A stretch of DNA of 64,000 nucleotides from Rubrivivax sp. (GCA_020852865.1 JADYZZ010000059.1:121332-185331), one strand, 5' to 3'. Positions 15,825-23,913 are shown, numbered from the stretch's first letter. Notes: generated by a model not told the origin, from the sequence alone. Program-made: numbers and translations.

Positions 15825-16457
15825 ATGGCGGACGACGCGGCAAGCGCGACGGCCGACGCCGGCACCATGGTCGACCTCGTCTTCGACGTCGACGGCCGCA
15901 CGCTCGCGCGCGAGCACCGGCGCGCGCTCGCCGCGGCGCTGCTGCGCGCCCTGCCCTGGCTGGCCGAGACCCCGGGCTGCGCGGTGCACCGGCTCAAGCT
16001 GCCGCCGGGCGAGGACGCCGAAGTGCTGCTGTCGCGCCGCACGCGCCTGACCTTGCGCGTGCCGCGCGCGCAAGCCGCTGCGGCCGCTCGGCTCGACGGC
16101 AGCACGCTCGACGTCGACGGCCGCGCGCTCGTGCTGCGCCGGCCGCGCCAGCACGAACTGCTGCCGTTCGGCACGCTGTACGCGCATCTGGTGGCCTTCG
16201 CGGCCGACGATGAGCTCGCCTTCCTGCGCGAGATCGAGGCGTCGCTGCGCACGCTCGGCATCGCCGCGCGCGCGATCTGCGGCCGCCGCCAGGTGGTCGA
16301 GCACGGCACGCTGGCCGGCTACAGCCTGATGCTCGACCGTCTGGCGCCGGGCGACGCGCTGCGCCTGCAGGAACTGGGCCTGGGCGCGCACCACGAGCTC
16401 GGCTGCGGCGTCTTCGTTCCGCACAAGTCGGCCGCGGCGGTCGGCACGCCGCCCTGA
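15825..16457 (+). CDS. Cas6/Cmx6-like protein in sulfur-oxidation context
   Basis: A 210-aa protein resembling the Cas6/Cmx6 family named after type I-MYXAN CRISPR systems. It has an N-terminal ALPWLAETPGCAVH segment, LLSRRTRLTLRVP, LPFGTLYAHLVAF and ICGRRQVV. The Gly-rich C-terminus LGLGAHHELGCGVFVPHKS recalls the glycine-rich loop of RAMP/Cas6 endoribonucleases. Cas6 proteins cut CRISPR precursor RNA, but no repeat array or other cas gene is present in 64 kb, and the gene is locked in a dsr-linked operon. It may be a domesticated RAMP protein acting on another RNA, or a non-catalytic RNA binder. Assignment is from recalled sequence features, not a search. Confidence 0.65.
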   Translation: MADDAASATADAGTMVDLVFDVDGRTLAREHRRALAAALLRALPWLAETPGCAVHRLKLPPGEDAEVLLSRRTRLTLRVPRAQAAAAARLDGSTLDVDGRALVLRRPRQHELLPFGTLYAHLVAFAADDELAFLREIEASLRTLGIAARAICGRRQVVEHGTLAGYSLMLDRLAPGDALRLQELGLGAHHELGCGVFVPHKSAAAVGTPP

Positions 16458-16533
16458 ACGCCCGTGAAGACTCGCATCGTGCCCGCGCCGGGCTGCACCC
16501 GGGCGCCCATCGCGCAGCGCGCCGGATAGAACC

Positions 16534-17184
16534 ATGAGCAGCGCCCCGCCGCCGGCCATCCGCATCAAGAACCGCTGGTTCCGCGACAGCGCCGGCAAGA
16601 GCGCGGCCGAACAGGCGAGCGCGATGGCCTTCATCGTCTGGCGCGTCGCGCGCCAGATGCTCGAGCGCATGCGCGGCGCCGACTTCGCGATCGACGCCGG
16701 CCGCCCCTACTTCGACTTCATGCGCGAGGTGCTGGTGTTCCTGGTCGCGCTCGCCGACCGCATCGCCTACGCGCGGCTCGACGGCGCCGGGCGCGAGGAG
16801 TTCACCGTCGCGCTGGTGCGCCACGTGGCGCGCACGCTGGCCGAGAACGAGGACGAGCTGCTGGGCGTGCCGCCCGCCGGCGCTGCCGGCCACGCCGAGC
16901 GCTTCATCGACCTCGTCAACGAGGTGGTGCCGCACTACGCGGAGTTCGGCGCCGATCCGGCACCGCCGCCCGGCGCCGGCGCCTTCCACCCCGACTTCGC
17001 CTTCCTGCGCTACCTGGGCACGCGCCTGGCGCCTACGGTACCGCCGGACGAGCGCCGCTGGGTGCTCGAGCAGGTGATGGCGATCGAGGCCCCCGAGGCC
17101 GTGGCCCAGGTGCAGCGCTCGATGCGCGAGCTGTTCGACCCGGCGCCGCGGCGCGGCCGGCGCGCGGCGCAGACCGGGGACTGA
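16534..17184 (+). CDS. Hypothetical protein of dsr-divergent operon
   Basis: A 216-aa, mostly helical soluble protein (IRIKNRWFRDSAGKSAAEQA start; FDFMREVLVFLVALADRIAY; FIDLVNEVVPHYAEFGAD; HPDFAFLRYLGTRLA). There is no signal peptide, cysteine cluster or known catalytic motif. It follows the Cas6-like gene after 76 bp and precedes the dioxygenase gene by 6 bp. I do not recognise a family with certainty; linkage suggests a shared role with its neighbours. Confidence 0.75.
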   Translation: MSSAPPPAIRIKNRWFRDSAGKSAAEQASAMAFIVWRVARQMLERMRGADFAIDAGRPYFDFMREVLVFLVALADRIAYARLDGAGREEFTVALVRHVARTLAENEDELLGVPPAGAAGHAERFIDLVNEVVPHYAEFGADPAPPPGAGAFHPDFAFLRYLGTRLAPTVPPDERRWVLEQVMAIEAPEAVAQVQRSMRELFDPAPRRGRRAAQTGD

Positions 17185-17190
17185 CGGCCC

Positions 17191-18156
17191 ATGGTCGCAC
17201 GCGAGCTGCCGGACGCCGCCGTCGCAGGCCCGCAGGGCGCTGGTGGCGAAGGCAACCCGTTCGATCTGGACGACGCGCGCGCCTACCGCCGCTGGCGCGA
17301 ACGCAAGCTCGACCTGCGCGCGCGTTGCGTCGGCGATCTGCTCGTCCCGCTGGCCGACGCGCACGCGCTCGCGCCGCACGAGCGGCAGGCCCTGCTCGAG
17401 CGCGTCGCGCGCACCAACATGGCGCTGTACCGTGTGCCGACCGCAGCCGAAGATCCGGCACTGCCGCGCGCGCTCGGCGCCCAGCTCGGCCTCGAACGCC
17501 TCGACGCCAACTGGCTCGCCGACGAGGACGGCATCTCGCACATCGCCGTCGCCGCGCACCGGGAGCCGGGCCTGCCCGGCGGGGGCCACGCCGACTTCAT
17601 TCCCTACACCGAGCGCGCCATCCACTGGCACACCGACGGCTACTACCACCCCGCGGGGCGCCGCATCCTGGGCATGATCCTGCACTGCGTGCGTCCGGCA
17701 CGCGCAGGCGGCGAGAGCGGCCTGCTCGACCACGAACTGGCCTACATCGCGCTGCGCGACGCCGAGCCGGCGGCGGTACGCGCGCTGATGCAGCCCGACG
17801 CGATGACGATTCCCGAACGCCGCGACGCGGCCGGCGTCGCGCGTGCCGCGCAGTCCGGCCCGGTGTTCACGCCGGCCGCCGCCGGCGCGCTGCACATGCG
17901 CTACACGGCGCGCACGCGCAGCATCGCCTGGCACGACGACGCTGCCACGCACGCGGCCGCAGCCCGGCTCGCACGCGTGCTGGCCGGCGCCGATCCGGCC
18001 TGCGCGCCCTGGATCCTGAGGCTGCGCCTGCAAGCCGGCATGGGGCTCGTGTGCCACAACGTGCTGCACGAGCGCAGCGCCTTCGCCGACGACCCCGGGG
18101 CGCCGCGCCTGCTGTACCGCGCGCGCTTCCTCGACCGCGTCGCGGCAACGGGCTAG
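17191..18156 (+). CDS. TauD/TfdA-like Fe(II)/2-oxoglutarate-type dioxygenase
   Basis: A 321-aa protein with the metal motif H-x-D at H147/D149 in IHWHTDGYYHPAGRR. A C-terminal His/Arg region (LVCHNVLHERSAF, H289/H293 and R295) could give the third iron ligand and the 2-oxoglutarate anchor. TauD-family enzymes hydroxylate substrates, for example releasing sulfite from taurine; the substrate here is unknown. The next gene, 3 bp downstream, encodes a [2Fe-2S] flavin reductase, an unusual partner for a TauD enzyme since these normally need no reductase. It may act on an organosulfur compound or modify a protein of the pathway (inference). Confidence 0.75.
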   Translation: MVARELPDAAVAGPQGAGGEGNPFDLDDARAYRRWRERKLDLRARCVGDLLVPLADAHALAPHERQALLERVARTNMALYRVPTAAEDPALPRALGAQLGLERLDANWLADEDGISHIAVAAHREPGLPGGGHADFIPYTERAIHWHTDGYYHPAGRRILGMILHCVRPARAGGESGLLDHELAYIALRDAEPAAVRALMQPDAMTIPERRDAAGVARAAQSGPVFTPAAAGALHMRYTARTRSIAWHDDAATHAAAARLARVLAGADPACAPWILRLRLQAGMGLVCHNVLHERSAFADDPGAPRLLYRARFLDRVAATG

Positions 18157-18159
18157 GAC

Positions 18160-19656
18160 ATGGCGCATTGGCTCACCGTCTGGCGTGCCGCCCAGCTCGT
18201 CGGCGTGCCGCGCGGCGCGCTGCAGCAGCGCGTACGCGGCGGCGAGATCGAGCTGCGCGACGGGCTGGTGTCGACCGACGCGCTGCTGCGCCTGTACCCC
18301 GGTTGCCGCCTCGACGAAGCGGACCTGATCGAGCGCGTCGTGCAGGTGCGCGAGGACGGCGCCGGCCGCCGCCCGCGCCAGCGCACGCTGCCCAGCCAGG
18401 AGGTGCTCGCGCAGCGCCTGTGGCACCAGAGCCGCGATCTGGCCGACGTGCAGCGCCATCTGCAGCGCTACCACGCCCTGCTGCTCGAGCTGCGCGCGCG
18501 GCTGGCCGGGCTGGCCGCGGCCGCCGACGCCGGCGACTGCCGTTTCGCGGATCTGCAGCGCCGGCTGAACGACGGGCTGGCGCGCGCATTGGCCACCGAA
18601 CCCGTCGACGTGCTGGATGTGATGGACGACATGCTCAAGGTCGTCTCGGCGCAGGTCACGCTGCGCCCGAGCGGACACCAATTCACCGTGGAAGGGCGCG
18701 AGACGCTGCTGCAGGCGGGCGTGCGTGCCGGGCTCAACCTCAACTACGGCTGCGGCAACGGCAGCTGCGGCATGTGCAAGGTGCGCGTCACCTCGGGCCA
18801 GGTGGCGCGTGCGCTGCCGAGCGACTATGCGCTGTCGCAGACCGAGAAGGCCCAGGGCTACGTGCTGGCCTGCACGCACACGGCAGCCAGCAGCGAGCTC
18901 ACGCTCGAGACGCTCGAGGCCGCCGGCCCCGAGGACATCCCGCTGCAGACCATCGTCGCGAGCGTGCGCGCGCTGCGGCCGCTGGCCGACGACACGCTGC
19001 TGCTGCACCTGCAGACGCCGCGCAGCCAGCGCCTGCGCTTCCTCGCCGGGCAGTCGGTGGCCCTGGGCCTCACGGACGCGGCAGCCGACGCGGGCGGCGC
19101 GGCCGAGGCCTGGGCACGGCTGCCGATCGCCAGTTGCCCGTGCGACGACCGCAACCTGCACTTCTTCGTGCCGCGGCGCGCCGACGACGCCTTCGCGGCG
19201 CGCCTGTTCGGCGGCGCCGTCAAGGCCGGCGGCAGCGTCACCGTGCGCGGCCCGCAAGGCCGTTTCGTGCTCGCCGAAGGGCCGCAGCCGCTGGTATTCG
19301 CGGCCTGCGACACCGCCTTCGCCCCGGTCAAGAGCCTGATCGAGCACGCGCTGTCGCTCGACGCCGCGCCCTCGATCGCCCTGTACTGGCTGGCGACGCG
19401 ACCCGACGGGCATTTCCTCGAGAACCAGTGCCGCGCCTGGTCCGAGGCGGTCGATGCGTTCGAATACTCGCTCGTGCGCGACGACGACGCCGCCGCCGGC
19501 GCGCGTCAGTTGGCGGCGGCGATGCGTGCCGACCTGTTCGACATCGACTGCGCGTTCTACCTCGCCGGGCCGCCGGCTTTCGTGCATGCGCTGCGCGCCG
19601 AACTCGCGGCTGCCGGCGTGCCGGCGGCGCGCATCGCGCTCGAGGAGCTGCCGTGA
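18160..19656 (+). CDS. HTH-like domain fused to [2Fe-2S] ferredoxin and FAD/NAD(P) reductase
   Basis: A 498-aa multidomain protein. Residues ~6-45 look like a MerR/excisionase-type helix-turn-helix (AAQLVGVPRGALQQRVRGGE followed by EL and LLRLYPG). A helical linker reaches ~160. Then comes a plant-type ferredoxin with ligands C198-x4-C203-x2-C206-x31-C238 (YGCGNGSCGMCKVRV...YVLACTHT). A ferredoxin-NADP-reductase-like module follows from ~265 (RLRFLAGQSVALGL, PIASCPCDDRNLHFF, FAACDTAFAPVKSLIEHAL, CAFYLAGPPAFV). The second half matches oxygenase reductases. The N-terminal domain suggests either DNA binding or a partner-docking helix bundle. It overlaps the next gene by 4 bp (GTGA). Confidence 0.8.
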   Translation: MAHWLTVWRAAQLVGVPRGALQQRVRGGEIELRDGLVSTDALLRLYPGCRLDEADLIERVVQVREDGAGRRPRQRTLPSQEVLAQRLWHQSRDLADVQRHLQRYHALLLELRARLAGLAAAADAGDCRFADLQRRLNDGLARALATEPVDVLDVMDDMLKVVSAQVTLRPSGHQFTVEGRETLLQAGVRAGLNLNYGCGNGSCGMCKVRVTSGQVARALPSDYALSQTEKAQGYVLACTHTAASSELTLETLEAAGPEDIPLQTIVASVRALRPLADDTLLLHLQTPRSQRLRFLAGQSVALGLTDAAADAGGAAEAWARLPIASCPCDDRNLHFFVPRRADDAFAARLFGGAVKAGGSVTVRGPQGRFVLAEGPQPLVFAACDTAFAPVKSLIEHALSLDAAPSIALYWLATRPDGHFLENQCRAWSEAVDAFEYSLVRDDDAAAGARQLAAAMRADLFDIDCAFYLAGPPAFVHALRAELAAAGVPAARIALEELP

Positions 19657-20021
19657 ATGCGGGCGACGGCGACGCGACCGCGCCCTTCGACGGCGCCGGC
19701 TGCAGCGCGGGCGAGTCGTTCGCGCTGCGCGTGCTGGGCGACGACATGGCGCCCGAGTTCCTGCACGGCGAGATCATCATCGTGGAGCCCGAAGGCGCGC
19801 TCGCCGACGGCAGCTTCGTGGTCGCGCAGCACGGCGGCGAGTGGTTCTTTCGCCAGTTGCGCCGCGCCGGCACGGGCTGGCTGCTGCATGCGCTCAACCC
19901 GGCGCGCTGCGACCTGCCCGACCTGCCGCTGGCCGACCTCGGCACCGTGCGCGGCGTCGTCATCCAGAAGGCGGTGCCGGGGCGGCGGCGGCAGTCCAGG
20001 TTCTACGTCCGGCGCGCATGA
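19653..20021 (+). CDS. LexA/S24-like domain protein lacking catalytic residues
   Basis: A 122-aa protein with the S24/LexA C-terminal fold: FALRVLGDDMAPEFLHGEII, then GSFVVAQHGGEWFFRQLRR and LGTVRGVVIQK. In active S24 peptidases the motif is GDSM and a Lys follows in the VKRL segment. Here the Ser is replaced (GDDM, D31) and the Lys position reads FRQL, so self-cleavage is not expected. There is no N-terminal DNA-binding domain; intriguingly the preceding gene has an HTH-like segment. GTG at 19653 overlaps that gene's stop by 4 bp. Possibly a ligand-binding or protein-protein partner domain. Confidence 0.7.
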   Translation: MNAGDGDATAPFDGAGCSAGESFALRVLGDDMAPEFLHGEIIIVEPEGALADGSFVVAQHGGEWFFRQLRRAGTGWLLHALNPARCDLPDLPLADLGTVRGVVIQKAVPGRRRQSRFYVRRA

Positions 20022-20068
20022 AGAGATGAGGCGCGGGCGTCGTCCATGCCGGCACGGGGTCTGAAACA

Positions 20069-21166
20069 ATGGCTGCCGCGGCGCCCGCACTGAACGCCGC
20101 CGCGCGCGCGCGGCTGGTGCAGGCCGTGCAGCGCAACTGCGACATCGCCGACGCGCGCCACGCCACCGAGCTCGCGCTGTGCAGCTATCTGCTGCAGATG
20201 CGCGAGTTCTATCGCTGGGAGCAGGGTCTGGCGCTGGGCGCCGCATTGCCGCGCGACGCGGTGGGCGAGTGGATCGCCGGACGCGAGGCGCGCTGGGAGT
20301 CGCTGCAGACCAGCCCCTGGGCCGCGCTGCCGCTGGCCGGCGATGCGAGCGGCCCGCTCGACCCCTTCGACGCCGAGGCCGTCAACGCGCGGCTGCTGCC
20401 GCAGGGGCTGCTGTACGGCGCCGGTCTCGTCGGCGGCGCGCGGCCGGTGTTCTTCGTCGCCGAGCTGCACGCGCTGACCCTGCGCGAGGGCCTGCGCGTG
20501 CAGCAGGCCGGGCACGAGCTGGCGCGCGGACTGGCGGCGCCGCCGGCGGCGCTGGCCGGCGCAGGCGACGGCCCGGTGGTGCTGCGCCGCGAGTCGATGG
20601 CACGCGCGTGCTGGGAGCGCTACGAGGCCTTCGCGCTGCGCCCGGCGCCGGGCAGCGCCTTCGCGGCGATGCTCGAGGCCTACGGCTTTGCGCGCGGCTT
20701 CGAGGCGGCGCTGCCGCGCTGGCTCGACGAGCACGTGGAGGTGGCGCTGCTGCACGAACTGGGCGAGCACCGCGTCGGCCTGCGCCTCGGCCCCGATTGG
20801 GCGGCGCTGTATGCGGCGCTGCCCACGCGGCGCGCAAGCTTGCAGGCATCCGCCGTACGCGACCAGCTGGCCGATCTGTCCAGCACCCTGCCCGCGCTGC
20901 TGGCCGACGGCGCGGCGCCGGCGCTGCACGCCTGGTTCGCCGGCTACGACGGCCTGCGCGAAGCGCTGTTTCCCGGCCTCGTGGCGGCCTACCGGTGCTG
21001 GCGCCAGGGCGACGGCGGCCGCGCGTTGAACGCAGCGATCGGGCACGGGCGTGCGCACTTCGAAGCGCTGGCGGCGCGGCTGCTCGACGCGCAGCGCGCC
21101 GGCACCGGCGCCGCCGCCGCGCTCGAGGCGGCCGACGCGCGCTGCGCCTGGCGACCCGAGGCATAG
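20069..21166 (+). CDS. Sfum_1244-like protein, dsr-associated
   Basis: A 365-aa soluble protein starting with a distinctive RNCDIADARHATELALCSYL-LLQMREFYRWEQG segment, as I recall for proteins named Sfum_1244 family and found beside dsr or sulfur-metabolism genes. No catalytic motif is evident; the rest is Ala/Leu-rich and helical (YDGLREALFPGLVAAYRCWR). It is the last gene of the rightward operon, 47 bp after the S24-like gene. Function unknown. Confidence 0.7.
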   Translation: MAAAAPALNAAARARLVQAVQRNCDIADARHATELALCSYLLQMREFYRWEQGLALGAALPRDAVGEWIAGREARWESLQTSPWAALPLAGDASGPLDPFDAEAVNARLLPQGLLYGAGLVGGARPVFFVAELHALTLREGLRVQQAGHELARGLAAPPAALAGAGDGPVVLRRESMARACWERYEAFALRPAPGSAFAAMLEAYGFARGFEAALPRWLDEHVEVALLHELGEHRVGLRLGPDWAALYAALPTRRASLQASAVRDQLADLSSTLPALLADGAAPALHAWFAGYDGLREALFPGLVAAYRCWRQGDGGRALNAAIGHGRAHFEALAARLLDAQRAGTGAAAALEAADARCAWRPEA

Positions 21167-21212
21167 AAGCGCCAGCGGCCGGGATCCGCCGCCGCGCCTT
21201 GGCGGCGCGGGC

Positions 21213-21869
21213 TCAGTTGGCCGCGACCACGCGGCGCAACGTGATCGCGCCGCGGATCTCGCCGTTGACGTAGCCCACGCCGCGGTCGTTCGGATAGAGC
21301 TCCTTCAGGCGCGCCGCGACGGCCGGGTTCAGGCGCTCGGGCTTGCCGTGGCAGTTCAGGCACAGGTCCATCGTCGGCAGCGCGCGGATGTAGCGGCGCA
21401 CGGTCTGGCCGCCTTCGGTCACCACTTCGGCGCGCTCCAGACCGGCCGGCGGCTCGTGCGCGGCGGCGCGGCGGTCGAAGTCCAGCAGCGCGGCACGCTC
21501 CCAGGCGTCGGGCACGGCACGCGGGTTGCGCTCGCGCAGGCTGACGCGCCGGATCTGCCAGCCGGTCTGCTCGGAAGCCGCTCGCGCCATCTCGGGCGCC
21601 TTCACGCGGCAGGCCTGCACCGCGCCGTCGAAGCCGTTGCGCGCGATCTCGTCTTGCAGCACGGCGAGCAGACGCGGCGGCACGTTCTGCGCCACCTCGC
21701 GCGCCTGCGGCAGCCAGGACAGGTCGGCCGGCGCCGGTGCCGGTGCCGGTGCCGGTGCCTGGGCGCAGCCGGCCAGCAAAAGCAATACCGGCGCGGCCAG
21801 CGCAGCGCAGGAGCGGGCGGCCGCCGCGAGGCGCCGTGCGGTGGGAGCGTCGAGGGCAGCAGTCTTCAT
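21213..21869 (-). CDS. DUF3365/Tll0287-like haem lipoprotein
   Basis: A 218-aa periplasmic protein. A lipobox LLLLAGC puts the lipid-modified Cys at C35, followed by a (PA)n linker made by a 6-bp repeat. The DUF3365-type haem domain includes ARNGFDGAVQACRVKAP and a single c-type haem motif CLNCHG near LPTMDLC. It ends with GYVNGEIRGAITLRR. Its ATG overlaps the stop of the transporter gene (ATGA), so it belongs to the tusA operon. It may pass electrons from, or sense, sulfur compounds in the periplasm; this is inferred from context. Confidence 0.85.
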   Translation of the reverse strand: MKTAALDAPTARRLAAAARSCAALAAPVLLLLAGCAQAPAPAPAPAPADLSWLPQAREVAQNVPPRLLAVLQDEIARNGFDGAVQACRVKAPEMARAASEQTGWQIRRVSLRERNPRAVPDAWERAALLDFDRRAAAHEPPAGLERAEVVTEGGQTVRRYIRALPTMDLCLNCHGKPERLNPAVAARLKELYPNDRGVGYVNGEIRGAITLRRVVAAN

Positions 21870-22987
21870 TCGCGTTCCGCCTTCCACAGGATGTAGTTGA
21901 GTGTTGCCAGCGAGCCGGCGACGATGCCCGCCACCGCGATGAACGAGCCGAGCGCCAGCGTCGACAGCCCCGACAGGCCCTGACCGATCGTGCAGCCCAG
22001 CGCCGTGACGCCGCCGAAGCCCATCAGCAGCGCGCCGCCGAGTTGCGCGCGCAGATCGGCCACCGAGGCGAAGCCTTCCCAGCGGAAACTCCCGCTCGCC
22101 AGCGCGTAGGCCGCCGAGCCGACCACCACGCCGAGCACGCTGGCGATGCCGAAACTCATGTGCAGCGAGCTGTCGGTCCACAGCATCAGCAGCTCGAGCC
22201 CGTAGGCCAGCGGCCCGACGAAACTGAGCGACTCGACGGTGCGCGAGTTGGTCGCGAAGAACACCGTCTCGAGCGTCTCGGGGTGCTCGCCGTAGCCGAG
22301 GTGGCCGCTGACGTACCAGCCGGCGACGACGAGCGCACCGAGCGCCACGCCGCCCAGCACCTGCGCACGGTTGGCACGGAAGCGCGCGTCCTTGAACACG
22401 AACCACAGCAGGCCGAGCGCCACCGGCGCGCTCACCGCCCACAGCGCGATGCCGGCGCCGAGTCCGCTGCCGCGCGCCAGCAGCGTCGGCAGCCCCTGAT
22501 CGGGGAAACCCCGTTCGCCGAGGTTGATGCTCACCGGGTCGAGCCAGGCCGCGCGCCAGCTGCCGAACAGGCCCTTGAGCGTCATGTACGAGGCGACGGC
22601 CATGAACACCAGCACCACCAGCGAGCGCACGCTGCCGCCGCCCAGGCGGATGAGGTTCTTGTTGGCGCAGCCCCCGGCCAGCGTCATGCCGACGCCGAAC
22701 AGCAGCCCGCCGACGAGCAGCGACAGCCAGGGCAGGTTGGGCCGGCGCGTCACCGCCCTGCTCAGGTCGATCCAGCCCAGGTGCACGAGCACCGAGGTGC
22801 CGACGATGGCCACCGCCACCGCCAGCACCCACATGCGCAGACGGCCCCAGTGGCCCATGTTGACGACGTCCGAGAGCGCCCCCATGGTGCAGAAGTTGGT
22901 GCGCGCCGCCACCCAGCCGAAGACGGCGGCGACGGCGAAGCCGCCGCCCACCACCAGCGGCGCGAGGTCGGCTCCCGGCGCGCTCAC
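21866..22987 (-). CDS. YeeE/YedE-family sulfur-compound transporter
   Basis: A 373-aa polytopic membrane protein with about nine to ten helices. Family cysteine motifs are ARTNFCTMGAL, LAGGCANKNLIRLGGG and ALGCTIGQGLSGLS. YeeE/TsuA proteins import thiosulfate, with these cysteines lining the path. In this operon, with tusA and dsrE2, it likely brings a sulfur substrate to the cytoplasmic persulfide carriers. It lies 25 bp after dsrE2. Confidence 0.92.
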   Translation of the reverse strand: MSAPGADLAPLVVGGGFAVAAVFGWVAARTNFCTMGALSDVVNMGHWGRLRMWVLAVAVAIVGTSVLVHLGWIDLSRAVTRRPNLPWLSLLVGGLLFGVGMTLAGGCANKNLIRLGGGSVRSLVVLVFMAVASYMTLKGLFGSWRAAWLDPVSINLGERGFPDQGLPTLLARGSGLGAGIALWAVSAPVALGLLWFVFKDARFRANRAQVLGGVALGALVVAGWYVSGHLGYGEHPETLETVFFATNSRTVESLSFVGPLAYGLELLMLWTDSSLHMSFGIASVLGVVVGSAAYALASGSFRWEGFASVADLRAQLGGALLMGFGGVTALGCTIGQGLSGLSTLALGSFIAVAGIVAGSLATLNYILWKAERE

Positions 22988-23012
22988 CGCCCGAACCCGC
23001 CGCGCGGGCAGG

Positions 23013-23483
23013 TCAGATGAACAGGCACACGTCGGTGTCGCCGGCGAACTTCAGGAAGGTCGCGGCACCGCCGTACTCGATGCCGTCGATGAACTCGTCC
23101 TTCGAGAACTCGAACAGATCGACCGTCATCTGGCAGGCGATGAACTTGACGTCGGCCTCCAGGCACAGCGCGCGCAACTCCTCGAGCGAGGCCACCCCCT
23201 TTTTCTTCATCTTGGCCTTCATCATCGAGGTGGCCATCGCCTCCATGCCGGGCAGCACCGACACCAGCACCGGCATCGGCACGGGCATCGGCATCGCCGG
23301 GTTGGCGAGCGGGCTGATCGCGATGCCCGAGAGGTCCTTGCGCAGCAGCTGCAGGCCGTAGAAGGTGAAGAAGACCTGCACCTCCCAGCCGATCGCGGCG
23401 GCGGTCGAGGCGAGGATCAGCGGCGGGTACGCCATGTCGAGCGCACCCTTGGTCGCGATGATCGCCATCTTCTTCGTGGCCAT
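23013..23483 (-). CDS. dsrE2: DsrE2-family peroxiredoxin-like sulfurtransferase
   Basis: A 156-aa protein of the DsrE/DsrF-like family (MATKKMAIIATKGALDMAYP start, FFTFYGLQLL). Cysteines C107 and C117 are near the end (KFIACQMTVDLF). DsrE2 is thought to be membrane-associated and to pass sulfur between the transporter or rhodanese and TusA. A run of MPMPVPMPV at ~64-72 is coded by a short GGCATC/GGCACG repeat. It lies 105 bp after tusA and 25 bp before the transporter gene. Confidence 0.9.
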   Translation of the reverse strand: MATKKMAIIATKGALDMAYPPLILASTAAAIGWEVQVFFTFYGLQLLRKDLSGIAISPLANPAMPMPVPMPVLVSVLPGMEAMATSMMKAKMKKKGVASLEELRALCLEADVKFIACQMTVDLFEFSKDEFIDGIEYGGAATFLKFAGDTDVCLFI

Positions 23484-23588
23484 GGAGTCCCTCCGGGCTC
23501 GGTGACGGGGTGGCGCGCGCCCGGCGCCCTGCCGGGCCGGCGGCGGAGCGCGCGCTGTCGGGTTGGCGGGCCGCGCAGCCCAAGCCGC

Positions 23589-23816
23589 TCAGGCCTTCTT
23601 CAGCAGGAAGACGTACTTGCCGCCCTCTTCGCCGGTCGACATCAGCGTGTGGCCGGTCTGCTCGGCGAAAGCCGCCATGTCGCACACCGATCCAGGGTCG
23701 GTAGCCACGACGCGCAGCACCTGGCCGCTGGCCATGTCGGCGAGCGACTTCTTGGTCTTGACGATCGGCAGCGGACAGGCCAGACCCGAGGCGTCGAATT
23801 CCTTGTCGAATTTCAT
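23589..23816 (-). CDS. tusA: TusA, persulfide sulfur carrier
   Basis: A 75-aa TusA/SirA-family protein with the CPxP signature at C14 (DASGLACPLPIVKTKKSLAD). In dsr-type sulfur oxidisers TusA receives sulfur from rhodanese and hands it to DsrEFH. The start at 23816 (MKFDKEFD) is preceded by GGAG; a 15-residue longer frame is not supported. First gene of the tusA-dsrE2-yeeE-haem lipoprotein operon. Two palindromic elements lie 73-112 bp upstream. Confidence 0.96.
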   Translation of the reverse strand: MKFDKEFDASGLACPLPIVKTKKSLADMASGQVLRVVATDPGSVCDMAAFAEQTGHTLMSTGEEGGKYVFLLKKA

Positions 23817-23888
23817 GCGGTTGTCTCCGTGGCGGCGGCTGCGCCTGATGCTCGGCGGCAATTAGCGCCTCTGGGCCCGCTCGCCGTC

Positions 23889-23905
23889 TATGCCCGCGAA
23901 GGGTA
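23889..23905. promoter_or_regulatory. Putative regulator site A upstream of tusA (17-bp inverted repeat)
   Basis: TATGCCCGCGAAGGGTA has the same 17-bp length and end bases as site 1 before dsrA (15461-15477). It lies in the 143-bp gap between the gst stop and tusA. Confidence 0.5.
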
Positions 23906-23913
23906 ACGCGGCA

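Noticed and set aside
15825..16457. A CRISPR-Cas locus around the Cas6-like gene
   Set aside because: No direct-repeat/spacer array and no other cas gene is visible anywhere in the window; the tandem arrays present have no unique spacers.
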